DNA of 64,000 bases, taken from NCBI GenBank assembly GCA_964469215.1, contig CAYXYB010000003.1, positions 124,001 through 188,000 on the forward strand. Reading direction: 5' to 3'. Positions within the stretch are counted from its first letter, which is position 1, and each line of letters begins with the position of its first letter. The notes beneath the pieces were generated by a model. It ran no database searches. It saw only the letters and a list, made by a program, of their open reading frames with translations, and was not told where the DNA came from. The DNA comes from SKPS01 sp964469215. GTDB lineage: Bacteria > Bacteroidota > Bacteroidia > Bacteroidales > SKPS01. Shown in pieces: positions 28,048 through 36,716 of this stretch. A program made the position numbers and the translations under genes.

Positions 28048-29253
28048 TCAGTTATTCAACATTCTGACAATACTACCGAAATATGTTTCTCCATTTTTAG
28101 TTACAAAATTCCAAAAGTAAAGTCCGTTTTTTAAGTAACCCGGATAAATAATGCCTGAGTTGTTAATATAGATTTCATAAACCCGCATTCCTGCAGGATC
28201 ATACATCCTGAAAATACCGGTATGTCTTAAATCATGGTTAAACACAGGATTGTTATCAAGAAGGATATTAATTCTTTCCGAAAAAGGATTTGGAAAGATA
28301 TTTATTGCCGAAGATTGGTCAGGAAACCTGGTTTCTATGCCTACAAGGTCACAAGTTTTTGCAAAGCTGACTTCCGGATCTGCGACCAAGGAGTTATCAA
28401 ATTGAACTCCTGAATTATAATCACCCTTTATGTGGAAGTCAAGCCATGGGATCAGATAACGGGTTAATATCTCATGTTGTTTGGCTCTGGTAATAGTTGG
28501 CTGAGGTGTACACGATGCTTCACCAATGTTACAGTATAGATTTGATTCAGCCATCTGGCAATGGCTTCCTCCTTTAATACTTATGTAAGTTTTACAAAGA
28601 CTACTCATATCATTATATATCGGAAGCTGGTGACTTGCAGGCGGTGTAACACAGTCGTTTTCGCTGGCGAATATCAGGGCAGGAATTGTGATCTGAGAGG
28701 CAGCAGAGATAGCTGATGGGTTTGTTTCGGCTGGTGCAAATGTTACATGGAACTTCACTGAAGACTCCATTGCTGCAGCCAGCACCGCAGCCCCTCCTCC
28801 CATACTATGGCCCATAACACAGTTCATCGTGTCAATCCGTTTATAAAAAGGGGATGATGAATTGTTACTAAATTCAGTTACAGCTCGTATCAAAAAGGCA
28901 AGATCTTTCCCAAAAGTTTCATGCGAAGGTGAGAGCCCACCCTCAGTTATTGGCATAACCAGAATATATCCTTCGGGTACAAGTGCCGACCAGATATTTT
29001 GGTAGGCACTCCATTCCATCACAAAACCGTGTCCGAAAACCAGCAGTGGAAAAGCGTAATTGTTTACTGATGTTATCGGTACGCCATCTCCTTCATTATC
29101 TGCGGGATAATAAATATGGAAGTCGACTACCCTGTTTGCGCGGTTAGGATCAGTTAAATACATTTCCTTATGGCCTGTATGATATGGTTGCGACATAAGT
29201 GGAATTATAGTTCCGGTCACAGCTAAAACGAGAATGATTTGTCTTATTATCAT
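28048..29253 (-). CDS. Secreted alpha/beta hydrolase with T9SS sorting domain
   Basis: This 401-residue protein has a signal peptide (about 1-21), a dienelactone-hydrolase/chlorophyllase-like alpha/beta hydrolase domain, and a C-terminal type IX sorting domain from about 310 (INIFPNPFSERINI to a GLYFW-type end). The nucleophile elbow is GHSMGGG, the acid is probably in ASENDCVTPP and the histidine in GGSHCQ. The fold is similar to cutinase/PET-hydrolase-like esterases, so an extracellular ester substrate is plausible but unproven. The gene is divergent from another T9SS cargo gene across a 293-base AT-rich gap. Confidence 0.87.
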   Translation of the reverse strand: MIIRQIILVLAVTGTIIPLMSQPYHTGHKEMYLTDPNRANRVVDFHIYYPADNEGDGVPITSVNNYAFPLLVFGHGFVMEWSAYQNIWSALVPEGYILVMPITEGGLSPSHETFGKDLAFLIRAVTEFSNNSSSPFYKRIDTMNCVMGHSMGGGAAVLAAAMESSVKFHVTFAPAETNPSAISAASQITIPALIFASENDCVTPPASHQLPIYNDMSSLCKTYISIKGGSHCQMAESNLYCNIGEASCTPQPTITRAKQHEILTRYLIPWLDFHIKGDYNSGVQFDNSLVADPEVSFAKTCDLVGIETRFPDQSSAINIFPNPFSERINILLDNNPVFNHDLRHTGIFRMYDPAGMRVYEIYINNSGIIYPGYLKNGLYFWNFVTKNGETYFGSIVRMLNN

Positions 29254-29300
29254 TTTGTTTATTGGTCAATTATTGGTGTAGCAATTATTATTTTAGATTG

Positions 29301-29308
29301 CAAAGTTA
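29301..29308 (-). promoter_or_regulatory. Putative -7 box for the secreted hydrolase
   Basis: The minus strand reads TAACTTTG, matching TAnnTTTG, about 48 bases before the ATG. No -33 TTG was found. Confidence 0.35.
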
Positions 29309-29343
29309 ATTCATTTAAAGGGCAGCATGCTTTAATAATTAGC

Positions 29344-29365
29344 AAATTAGCATATTAGCTAATTT
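29344..29365. repeat. Perfect inverted repeat in a divergent intergenic region
   Basis: AAATTAGC (29344-29351) and GCTAATTT (29358-29365) are exact reverse complements around six bases, and a further AATTAGC lies just upstream. It could be an operator or a weak terminator-like structure. The region is AT-rich, so chance is possible. Confidence 0.3.
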
Positions 29366-29459
29366 TTTGTTTAGCTTTATAATTTTGTTGCGTTTGGTAG
29401 TTTAATTTGCGATTGATATGTTTATGGTATGTTCTTCACATTTTGTGTCTGATTTAATA

Positions 29460-29467
29460 TATCTTTG
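29460..29467 (+). promoter_or_regulatory. Putative -7 box for the T9SS cargo gene at 29547
   Basis: TATCTTTG matches TAnnTTTG, 79 bases before the ATG. A TTTTG lies 14 bases upstream, shorter than the usual spacing. Confidence 0.35.
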
Positions 29468-29546
29468 GTTCGGAATAGTAATTACTTATTTCCCTGAAAA
29501 CAGAGCTAAAGTCAGCTAATCAATAAAAAGCCAAAAACTATCAGAG

Positions 29547-31403
29547 ATGAAGAAGCTAATTGTTATAATTTCGGCAACAATACTTTTAGTAAATTCTTTA
29601 AAAACTGAAGCACAGACAGGTGGGTATGTAATCCTTAGTTCAACATCTGATACCACTGATGCCTGGTATGAACCGGTCAGGATACTGCGTAATTACCGAA
29701 ATGCCCAGGTTGTAACCTTCGACCCAGCGAATGTTTATAGTTTACTTGCACCTCTGATAGGGTTGATGCCAAGGTATGTTGCTGTTGTTATTAAACCCGA
29801 TGAACTGTATATCAACTTTGTAAGGGAGTTTCTTATGATGAGCACCCAACTCGATCCCGATCCATTTCCTGATTTCTCATACGGATACATAACCGGAGCC
29901 ACTGCCCAGGATGCGGTAAACTTCGTCAACAAGATAATACAGGCTGAAACCCAGAACATCAAGAACTATCCCCTACGTGCCGGTGGATATGCCGCTTCAA
30001 CCGTTAATTATGTTTATCCGTTTTCCAGCAACTATTTTCACTATTTGAATCCTACAGTATCATCCACAATTTATATGATGACTGACGATTCTGCCAGTGG
30101 AAAGAATTTTTTTCTGGCCAACACCAACCTGATGCAAAACAATAAGATTCTGAACATAGGACATAACGGTGATCCACATATGGTTTGGTTATTTGAAGGA
30201 GGTAATAGCAATCCCAATCCTCCTGTGTGGGCTTATGATCCTCTAAAAATTGAGGATCCTGCATATTCCAGGGTAGGATTGACAAGTTTTGACATTGCCC
30301 CCATAAACCTCTACCCTGCAGTTGTTTTTAATGGTGCGTGTCATCAGGCAGTACCTAAAAAAGTGCTTGTCGAGTCTGATATAGCTGCAACCTTTGGCAA
30401 CACCCAGGGACAGTCAGAGTTTTACAACATGAGCGACACTTTCAGTTTTGCGCTGACAATACTAAAGACAGGTATTACAGGTTATTTTGCCGCTTGTGGT
30501 GCCAACAATGCAAATGATGGAGGTGAGGACCTTTACAATTCATTTCTATATAACGAACCACTTGGTGATATCCACAAGCGATCTCATGATGGTGTAGTAA
30601 TGGGGTTCCTCGGGAACAACATCAATCTGAAACTTTTTCAACAGGGTGGTTCCTCAGGTGGATGCGATGTGTTGTCATCCGGTAGCTTTAACCCCAATCA
30701 GTGGTCAGGAGCATGTTATATGCTGGGTGGAAAAGCCAACCGGATCTATTTCGGTGATCCATTATTTCATCCTTTCGAATTACATAAATCTGATTCATTG
30801 ACCCTCACATGGTCATCAATAACACCTGTTAATTCAACTGCTCTAGACATTAACCTTAACTTCAAAAAACCTTCAGGTTTCTGGCCTGTATGGGATAAGT
30901 TTCATCACGGACAAACAAGAATATATAAAGCAGTAGAGATGCCGCCTCTGTTTGGCAACATAAACTCGATCAGCATTATAGATTCCAGCGGGCCTTACAG
31001 CATGGCAATTCATGCACTTGAAAAGTTTCACGGGAGAACCTTTTTACATCTGGAGGTTGACATCCCTATAGACAACATGGATGCAGCAAGTTACAGCATG
31101 ACCTTCAGGGTAAACTACACATTGACCGGAAACAACGATCGGCCACAATCCGAACCAATGCCAACAAAAATTTATCCGAATCCTGCCCGTGAATCGGTCA
31201 CTATTTCCTTTTACAACCCAAACAATGAACCTCACACTGCCTGTCTCTTCGACGGATCTGGTAGGTTAGTTCAGAATAAATACACAACACACGAAAGCAA
31301 CATCACTTTTGAGCGGGGATCCCTGGTTGACGGTATCTATTTTTACACACTGCAACGCACCGACGGAACCTCTGGAAGAGGCAAAGTGGTGTTTGTAAGG
31401 TGA
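29547..31403 (+). CDS. T9SS-exported protein with clan CD-like His/Cys pair
   Basis: This 618-residue protein has a signal peptide (about 1-22) and a C-terminal type IX sorting domain from about 540 (KIYPNPARESVTISF to a GIYFYTL-type end). The middle shows alternating strands and helices and two sites reminiscent of clan CD peptidases: H206 in ILNIGHNGD and C265 in AVVFNGACHQA, each following a hydrophobic strand. This suggests a divergent gingipain/caspase-like fold. The histidine is followed by Asn-Gly instead of the usual Gly, so activity is not certain. It could also be a non-catalytic relative. No close named family was recognised. Confidence 0.8.
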   Translation: MKKLIVIISATILLVNSLKTEAQTGGYVILSSTSDTTDAWYEPVRILRNYRNAQVVTFDPANVYSLLAPLIGLMPRYVAVVIKPDELYINFVREFLMMSTQLDPDPFPDFSYGYITGATAQDAVNFVNKIIQAETQNIKNYPLRAGGYAASTVNYVYPFSSNYFHYLNPTVSSTIYMMTDDSASGKNFFLANTNLMQNNKILNIGHNGDPHMVWLFEGGNSNPNPPVWAYDPLKIEDPAYSRVGLTSFDIAPINLYPAVVFNGACHQAVPKKVLVESDIAATFGNTQGQSEFYNMSDTFSFALTILKTGITGYFAACGANNANDGGEDLYNSFLYNEPLGDIHKRSHDGVVMGFLGNNINLKLFQQGGSSGGCDVLSSGSFNPNQWSGACYMLGGKANRIYFGDPLFHPFELHKSDSLTLTWSSITPVNSTALDINLNFKKPSGFWPVWDKFHHGQTRIYKAVEMPPLFGNINSISIIDSSGPYSMAIHALEKFHGRTFLHLEVDIPIDNMDAASYSMTFRVNYTLTGNNDRPQSEPMPTKIYPNPARESVTISFYNPNNEPHTACLFDGSGRLVQNKYTTHESNITFERGSLVDGIYFYTLQRTDGTSGRGKVVFVR

Positions 31404-31456
31404 AAGACCAGAGTGTCGGGATTATTTTTTTAGATTGCTTAAATAAAAATAACAAC

Positions 31457-32554
31457 ATGCAAAAAGCAGTGTTTCCCGGAAAATATATTCAGGACGAGAA
31501 TGCATTGGACTTATTACCGGATTATATGAAGATGTTTGGCAAAAGGTGGATGATCCTTGCTTCTCATTCTGCCATAAAGATTTTGGAGCGAATAAAACCT
31601 AAACTCGTAATGGATAATATAATCATAGAGCGTTTTCAAGGAGAGTGTAGTGAAAATGAGCTACAGAGGGTTGAATCTATTGTTAAAAATTATAAAATCG
31701 ATATTCTTGCCGGAATGGGAGGTGGCAAAACCATTGACACTGCAAAGATTGTTAGTGACCGTGTTAATATTCCGGTTATTATTGTTCCTACGATTGCTTC
31801 TACTGACGCTCCTTGCAGCGGTTCTGCTGTGATTTATACTGAAAACGGTGCATTCAAATCGGTTTTCTATCAGAAAATGAATCCACAGATAGTGCTTGTT
31901 GATATGTGGATTATTGCTAATGCACCAACAAGATTTCTGGTCTCCGGCATGGGAGATGCCCTGGCAACCTGGTTCGAAGCCAGATCTTGCACAACCAGCC
32001 AATCGGTAAATGCCTGTGGCGGTTATAGCACAATGGCTGCCCTTAATCTGGCAAAACTCTGTTACGATATACTTCTTGCTGATGGTGTTACTGCAAGAGA
32101 TGATAACGACATGCATAAGATTACCCCAGCGCTTAACCGGGTGGTGGAGGCCAACACCTTACTGAGTGGTATTGGATTTGAAAGCTCCGGTCTGGCAACT
32201 GCCCATTCGGTGCACAACGGACTTACTGCTCTTGAAGTAACACATGCTTATTACCATGGAGAAAAAGTTGCATTTGGAGTAGTCTCTGGTTTGCACCTTA
32301 TAAATGCTCAACCTGATGAAATTGATACCGTCTACTCATTTTGCGAATCAGTTGGTTTACCTACAACCTTTGCTGATATTGGCCTAATTGAACCAGACCG
32401 AGAGCAACTTATGAGAGTAGCATTAAAAACATGTGCTCCGGAGGAGTGTATCCACCACGAAATTATTAAGGTAACACCCGGATTGGTGATTGATGCAATG
32501 ATTGCTGCTGATGCAATGGGATGCAAACGAAAAAAGCTGGAGCTTGTTTCCTGA
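31457..32554 (+). CDS. gldA: Glycerol dehydrogenase (iron-type alcohol dehydrogenase superfamily)
   Basis: This NAD-dependent polyol dehydrogenase would oxidise glycerol to dihydroxyacetone or act in reverse. The 365-residue chain has the NAD-binding GMGGGKTIDTAK segment and the metal ligands typical of GldA: an Asp in GMGDALATWFEA, a His in ATAHSVHNGL and a His in AYYHGEKVAFG. The start at 31457 gives the family's usual MQKAVFPGKYIQ opening; the open frame from 31400 would overlap the previous gene. It lies 53 bases after the T9SS cargo gene and is convergent with a hydrolase. Confidence 0.92.
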   Translation: MQKAVFPGKYIQDENALDLLPDYMKMFGKRWMILASHSAIKILERIKPKLVMDNIIIERFQGECSENELQRVESIVKNYKIDILAGMGGGKTIDTAKIVSDRVNIPVIIVPTIASTDAPCSGSAVIYTENGAFKSVFYQKMNPQIVLVDMWIIANAPTRFLVSGMGDALATWFEARSCTTSQSVNACGGYSTMAALNLAKLCYDILLADGVTARDDNDMHKITPALNRVVEANTLLSGIGFESSGLATAHSVHNGLTALEVTHAYYHGEKVAFGVVSGLHLINAQPDEIDTVYSFCESVGLPTTFADIGLIEPDREQLMRVALKTCAPEECIHHEIIKVTPGLVIDAMIAADAMGCKRKKLELVS

Positions 32555-32580
32555 GCAATGCCTTTTACTGAGCTTCTGTT

Positions 32581-33939
32581 TCAATTTTTTAACATTATTT
32601 CTTTCATCCATTGATTAGTGATACGGATCACTTCAGCATTAAAACTGGAATAGTGGTAACCTTTAGTCTGGCTGTTTTTATAGCTCTCTTCGGGTGTGTT
32701 GGATCGGCAGAATGCGTGATCTGTGTCCGGAATCAAAACGAACCTTGCTGCACCCGGCCGGTAATGGTTAATTGTTCGCACTATGCCTTCATGCTGCTCA
32801 TTTGAAAACGCTTCCAGATCGCCGCTGCCTCTCATTACCAGCACTTTTGTATCAGTATCCTTCCATGCTGCTGTCTGATTAGCGTGCTGAAGCTCCTGCC
32901 AGTAGGTGTAGTGTCTGTCCCAGATATGGCCTGCTCCGTCATACTGCATCATCTCCCTGAGAATTGTATCGTAAACAGGATCCTGTGCTAAAACAGTGGG
33001 GTCTTCCTGCATCACCAGAAATCGGTATAGCAGAGGTATTGATTTCACAATCATCTCTTCATTTTCTGCAGGGTCAACCCCCATAATGGGATTCTGAAAC
33101 CTGAACATATCCAGAATATATTCGAACCAGGTATCTCCTGAAGTTCCTTCAATTATTATACCCCTGACATTAAATCCTTTAGCCACAAAAGGGGCCTGCA
33201 TAGCACCAAGTGAGTGGCCGAAAATGAAGATATTTGATGTATCAGCAAATTGCAGGGTTATTATTTTTTCAAGCCCGGCTGCAAAACCTCTGACCTCTTC
33301 CCAGTATCCCATCGAACGGCAAGCCGGGGTGTTCAAAGAAGCACCTTCACCCGATTTCTCAACACGCACAACCGCATACCCCTCTTTGGTCAGCCGGGAA
33401 GTTATCTGACCATAGGGATGAGCTCCGATGTTGTCCAGAGAGTAGCACATATAACCCGGAATAAAGAGCACTACCGGGAATCTCCCCTCCCCTGCAGGTT
33501 TTGTGATTATCATACTAAGGAATCCCTCTCCGAAAGCAACCCGGTCATAAATCACCTCATAATAATCTGATGTTTCATGTGGCACTGGTGCTGCAATACC
33601 TTCGAGAACTTTTGTTTTCCTCTTTCGAATCACTTCTGCCCTGATCACTTCCCCTTCACGCATACCATCCATCAACCCTCTGAGCTGTTTTGCAGAAGTG
33701 ACTTCATTATCATTTAATTTTAACAGCACGTCCCCTACAAGCATCTTTATGTTTTTTCCCGTACCCTTCTCTCCAACTTCCATCACATACAAGCCCTTTT
33801 CAGCTTTTGTCAGTTGCTTAAGGGAATCATTCAAATCCTTTGTCCTGATATCCATCCAGCCTTTTCGGGGAAGAGGTTGAGCACAGATTGAAAAACCGGT
33901 AAAAATGGTCAGAATCAATAAGCAATAAAAACGTTCCAT
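32581..33939 (-). CDS. Exported PDZ-alpha/beta hydrolase
   Basis: This 452-residue protein has a signal peptide (about 1-20), a PDZ-like segment (about 45-115), and a serine hydrolase domain from about 130. The nucleophile elbow is GHSLGAM and a late DTDHAFC carries the likely catalytic histidine. It resembles prolyl-oligopeptidase/acyl-esterase-like alpha/beta hydrolases. There is no T9SS sorting domain, so it should remain periplasmic. The PDZ segment may bind peptide tails of substrates. A substrate cannot be named. It ends 26 bases from the convergent glycerol dehydrogenase. Confidence 0.83.
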   Translation of the reverse strand: MERFYCLLILTIFTGFSICAQPLPRKGWMDIRTKDLNDSLKQLTKAEKGLYVMEVGEKGTGKNIKMLVGDVLLKLNDNEVTSAKQLRGLMDGMREGEVIRAEVIRKRKTKVLEGIAAPVPHETSDYYEVIYDRVAFGEGFLSMIITKPAGEGRFPVVLFIPGYMCYSLDNIGAHPYGQITSRLTKEGYAVVRVEKSGEGASLNTPACRSMGYWEEVRGFAAGLEKIITLQFADTSNIFIFGHSLGAMQAPFVAKGFNVRGIIIEGTSGDTWFEYILDMFRFQNPIMGVDPAENEEMIVKSIPLLYRFLVMQEDPTVLAQDPVYDTILREMMQYDGAGHIWDRHYTYWQELQHANQTAAWKDTDTKVLVMRGSGDLEAFSNEQHEGIVRTINHYRPGAARFVLIPDTDHAFCRSNTPEESYKNSQTKGYHYSSFNAEVIRITNQWMKEIMLKN

Positions 33940-34002
33940 AATGTAATAGTTTATTGAGGTTATATTATCACCAATAACCTTCCTGTAATAAAAAATTTAA
34001 AG

Positions 34003-34842
34003 CTATTCAATCAACTTAACGTTGAAAATATACCTGTCATCGAGTGTTGAATCAGCGTCAATTATCTGAGTAAACCTAAGTGTACCTTTCGCTTCGGTAT
34101 TATTTCCGAAAACCAGGACATCATCACTACTAAGGTTCTTAACTGTATTGTATTTTGCTGCACTGGCAAAGGCATCTTTCACGCTTTTTTCTGATGCAAG
34201 AGCATAATTAAAATCATTCAGCTTTGAGAATAGCAGGCCTGAAGGAGATATCCACTCTCTCGACAAAGCATTAAGATGAACTGAATCTATGCTGTTATCA
34301 GCGAAATCCGGTTTATCTGAAGATTGGTGGTCGTAAAAAACCGATTGCAGATCCTTAATCTCGAATGCATTTGGTTTACCCGACAGATTTGAATAGAAGA
34401 CATTTCCGGCAAATTCAACCAAAGGTTGTTCCTTGTTTGATACCAGAACTATCCTGGGGATTGAATTGAAATGGCTATTTGAGGCAGCAGAAAATGTAAG
34501 GGTTACCAGAGAAGAATCCTCAAAAAAAGGAACCTTATAATAGTATTTAAACTTCCTTTGAGGAGGTACCGAATCAAATACATTGGTTGTACCGTGTTTC
34601 GGATGAAACTGATCGACTCTGAAAGATGTAATATTCTCTTCACACACAAGTTCTACATCAAATACAATAAATTCTCCGGAGGTACCATCTACCTGTGGAA
34701 TTTGAGAGATAATTATCACCAACGGTGTTTGATCCTCTTTGCAGGAGACACTACACATCAGGATCGTTATCAGTATTATAATAAACCCTCGGGTAGCATC
34801 AAAAACATTTTGACCAACCCTTTTAAAAAGTTGTTCCATCAC
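34003..34842 (-). CDS. Putative lipoprotein, unknown function
   Basis: This 279-residue protein has an N-terminal hydrophobic segment (about 19-34) ending in a lipobox-like SVSC, with C34 as the probable lipidated cysteine. The mature part appears beta-rich, with two similar-sized halves. No family was recognised. It starts 11 bases after another lipoprotein gene and ends an operon led by a putative outer-membrane protein, suggesting a cell-envelope role. Confidence 0.68.
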   Translation of the reverse strand: MMEQLFKRVGQNVFDATRGFIIILITILMCSVSCKEDQTPLVIIISQIPQVDGTSGEFIVFDVELVCEENITSFRVDQFHPKHGTTNVFDSVPPQRKFKYYYKVPFFEDSSLVTLTFSAASNSHFNSIPRIVLVSNKEQPLVEFAGNVFYSNLSGKPNAFEIKDLQSVFYDHQSSDKPDFADNSIDSVHLNALSREWISPSGLLFSKLNDFNYALASEKSVKDAFASAAKYNTVKNLSSDDVLVFGNNTEAKGTLRFTQIIDADSTLDDRYIFNVKLIE

Positions 34843-34853
34843 AGAGAACCTGA

Positions 34854-35315
34854 CTATTTGTAATCTATTTTATAAGCTTTTATGGTTGCCTCTTCTTTTA
34901 CTATACTTCCCAGAAACATTCTTTGGGTAATCCTTCTGGTTTTAGATACGACAAAGTAGTCGGCAGCCGGATAAGAGTCCGTTACCTTATAGGTTGCTCT
35001 CTGCAGTAATGGTGAAAGGTTAAGTCCGAGGGGACCGGTGAATCTAACCCTGTCAACTTTCCTCAGGTCATAAAGTTCGCCGTTTATTCGTTCAATATGG
35101 AGTATCACACCCAGATAGGTTTTGTAATCAATGTCAATCGAAACCTCCCCCATGTAAAGTATATCTCCGGTTGTAAGGTGAACTTCAATCCTGTTTGGAG
35201 TAAGGGATGTGCTCTCTTTGGATGCTGAAGTGAAGTGACCTACAGTACAGGATGACAAAAACAGTAATGCCATTATACCGGTCACAAAACATATATTTCT
35301 TGTGGTTCGTAACAT
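34854..35315 (-). CDS. Small lipoprotein, unknown function
   Basis: This 153-residue protein has a signal peptide with lipobox LLFLSSC near residues 17-23, so it should be attached to a membrane. The mature region contains short strands such as the GDILYMGEVSIDID stretch, and a C-terminal KIDYK. No family was recognised. It is the middle gene of the three-gene envelope operon, 56 bases after the outer-membrane protein gene and 11 bases before the next lipoprotein. Confidence 0.68.
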   Translation of the reverse strand: MLRTTRNICFVTGIMALLFLSSCTVGHFTSASKESTSLTPNRIEVHLTTGDILYMGEVSIDIDYKTYLGVILHIERINGELYDLRKVDRVRFTGPLGLNLSPLLQRATYKVTDSYPAADYFVVSKTRRITQRMFLGSIVKEEATIKAYKIDYK

Positions 35316-35371
35316 GTTTTTATGATTTAAAGATGTTGTGCATTTTTGCGAAATATGATCGGACCGGAAAA

Positions 35372-36160
35372 CTACCTGAAAAAGTAGTAACTGAGAGTTA
35401 TCCTCAGGTCGTTACCAAGGAGGAATTTTTTGTGTTTAAGGCTGGTATATTTATCAGTAGTACCGTTGGTCTCAAGATAATATACCTGCTTAACTTCGTT
35501 TATTACTTCAGTAACCTTGTACTGTAACCCAAAGTTATGGAGTGCTGAAATACCATATTCAAGCCCGATTGCTACAGGAAGATCCGCTATAAATGTCTGC
35601 AATCCGATAATATAGCTAAAGCCACTAACGATAACATTCTGGCTGACAGTCATCGAGTTTTTTGGGTCGTATTCCTTGTCTTCAAGCCAGTAATTTCTAC
35701 CAAGAACAATTCCTGCTCCCATATAAACATCCAGAAGGTTTTGTTTTCCAAAATGCTTTACAACTGCGGGTGTAAGACGGAAAACTGATTCAGACAACCG
35801 GTTTTTGTAAAGCAAACCCACCGTAGAGGTGTCTGGCTCTCCAACCAGTTTCGTTTTGTCATTTGCAACCTGTATTCCTAAACGGTATTCCAGGATGTCA
35901 CTTTTATAATACTTGATGTTAACGAGAGGCAATCCAAGCAGGAAAGTGCTCTGCTTAATATTGTCTGCTCTTGTCAGATCCAAAATGCTGAATATTGATG
36001 GCCCGACATAAAGGCCAAAATTACCTGCCAGAGGCCTGGTTCCATAACGCAACACAGATGGAATATCTTCCCTGGTTGTAAGCTGAGCCGACAGGCTCAT
36101 TGCAAAAAGCATAACCGTTGCTAATGCTAAAATCTTTCTCATTTTTTGACTGGATTTCAT
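35372..36160 (-). CDS. Putative outer-membrane beta-barrel protein
   Basis: This protein of about 262 residues has a signal peptide ending near SLSAQ and alternating strands through to a C-terminal aromatic residue (YYFFR), as in small outer-membrane barrels. Two starts are possible: 36160 (MKSSQK) or 36142 (MRKIL); the latter gives the cleaner signal peptide. The frame upstream to 36199 is unlikely to be translated. It begins an operon with two lipoproteins. A minus-strand TATCTTTA box with a TTG 18 bases upstream precedes it. Confidence 0.68.
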   Translation of the reverse strand: MKSSQKMRKILALATVMLFAMSLSAQLTTREDIPSVLRYGTRPLAGNFGLYVGPSIFSILDLTRADNIKQSTFLLGLPLVNIKYYKSDILEYRLGIQVANDKTKLVGEPDTSTVGLLYKNRLSESVFRLTPAVVKHFGKQNLLDVYMGAGIVLGRNYWLEDKEYDPKNSMTVSQNVIVSGFSYIIGLQTFIADLPVAIGLEYGISALHNFGLQYKVTEVINEVKQVYYLETNGTTDKYTSLKHKKFLLGNDLRITLSYYFFR

Positions 36161-36219
36161 TAATACTTTGGTTAATTGGTTATTATTTAACCCCAGCAAC
36201 AGGGTTAATAAGTGAGGTA

Positions 36220-36248
36220 AAGATACAGTTATAATTTTATTGATGCAA
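36220..36248 (-). promoter_or_regulatory. Putative promoter of the envelope operon
   Basis: On the minus strand TTG (36246-36248) is 18 bases from TATCTTTA (36220-36227), one base off TAnnTTTG. It is about 60-80 bases before the candidate starts of the outer-membrane protein. Confidence 0.4.
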
Positions 36249-36266
36249 GTTTTGTTAATAAAAAAA

Positions 36267-36374
36267 ATGTTATTCTCAGATTCTCAAATATCCACTGCTG
36301 TTGCTTCCTATAAACCCGGCATATACTTCATCCGGGCATTTCCAGGATTGATAGTACAGGCTCACATATTCTGA
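36267..36374 (+). pseudogene. Possible remnant of a T9SS sorting domain
   Basis: A 35-codon frame starting at an ATG ends with a pattern like the final strands of type IX sorting domains: a PGIYFIR core followed by a hydrophobic strand. Nothing upstream encodes a cargo protein. It could be a relic of a lost gene or chance similarity. Confidence 0.2.
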
Positions 36375-36500
36375 TCATCAAGAATTCTTATGCTTACAAC
36401 GTTCATAACAGCCTCCGGAATGGATAATCCTAAACTGTCGGTCAGTTTTATGATAAGATCCAATCTATGTCGATTAGAATCGGGGTGAAAGGTTCAGCAC
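36362..36500 (-). pseudogene. Possible broken coding fragment
   Basis: The minus strand has about 43 codons open between two stops without an early start codon. The predicted peptide is helix-forming and protein-like (a LDLIIKLTDSLGLSIPEAV stretch), but no family is recognised. It may be the end of a decayed gene. Confidence 0.2.
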
Positions 36501-36686
36501 TACTCACAGCCTCAATCAAATGTTTCTTCTCTCACCAAACTTTCAGTTAATTTACTTAGTGCATCACAAAAAGAGGAAATCTTTCAGTGAATGTCAAATA
36601 TTTTCTTTTCCAATCAGGAAACCAACTATGGTTAAAAATGTCATTGAATCATAATTCTGTTCTGCACCGGCTTTCTGATATTACTA

Positions 36687-36694
36687 TATATTTG
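36687..36694 (+). promoter_or_regulatory. Putative -7 box for the alkaline phosphatase
   Basis: TATATTTG matches TAnnTTTG exactly and ends 22 bases before the phosphatase ATG at 36717. The -33 element is not clear. Confidence 0.45.
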
Positions 36695-36716
36695 CCTGGC
36701 TAAAAGTATACATATT

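Larger units (their letters stand above)
36200..36716. other. 517-base gap between divergent genes
   Basis: The gap holds the putative promoter of the envelope operon (36220-36248), two short coding-like fragments (36267-36374 on the plus strand and 36362-36500 on the minus strand) and the -7 box of the phosphatase (36687-36694). No intact gene or RNA was recognised in the rest. Confidence 0.5.

Noticed and set aside
31661..32116. 151-codon minus-strand frame within the glycerol dehydrogenase gene
   Set aside because: It is antisense to conserved metal- and NAD-binding codons and has no protein-like features.
36200..36716. Possible small RNA gene in the 517-base gap
   Set aside because: No strong hairpin with T-run or conserved structure was seen.
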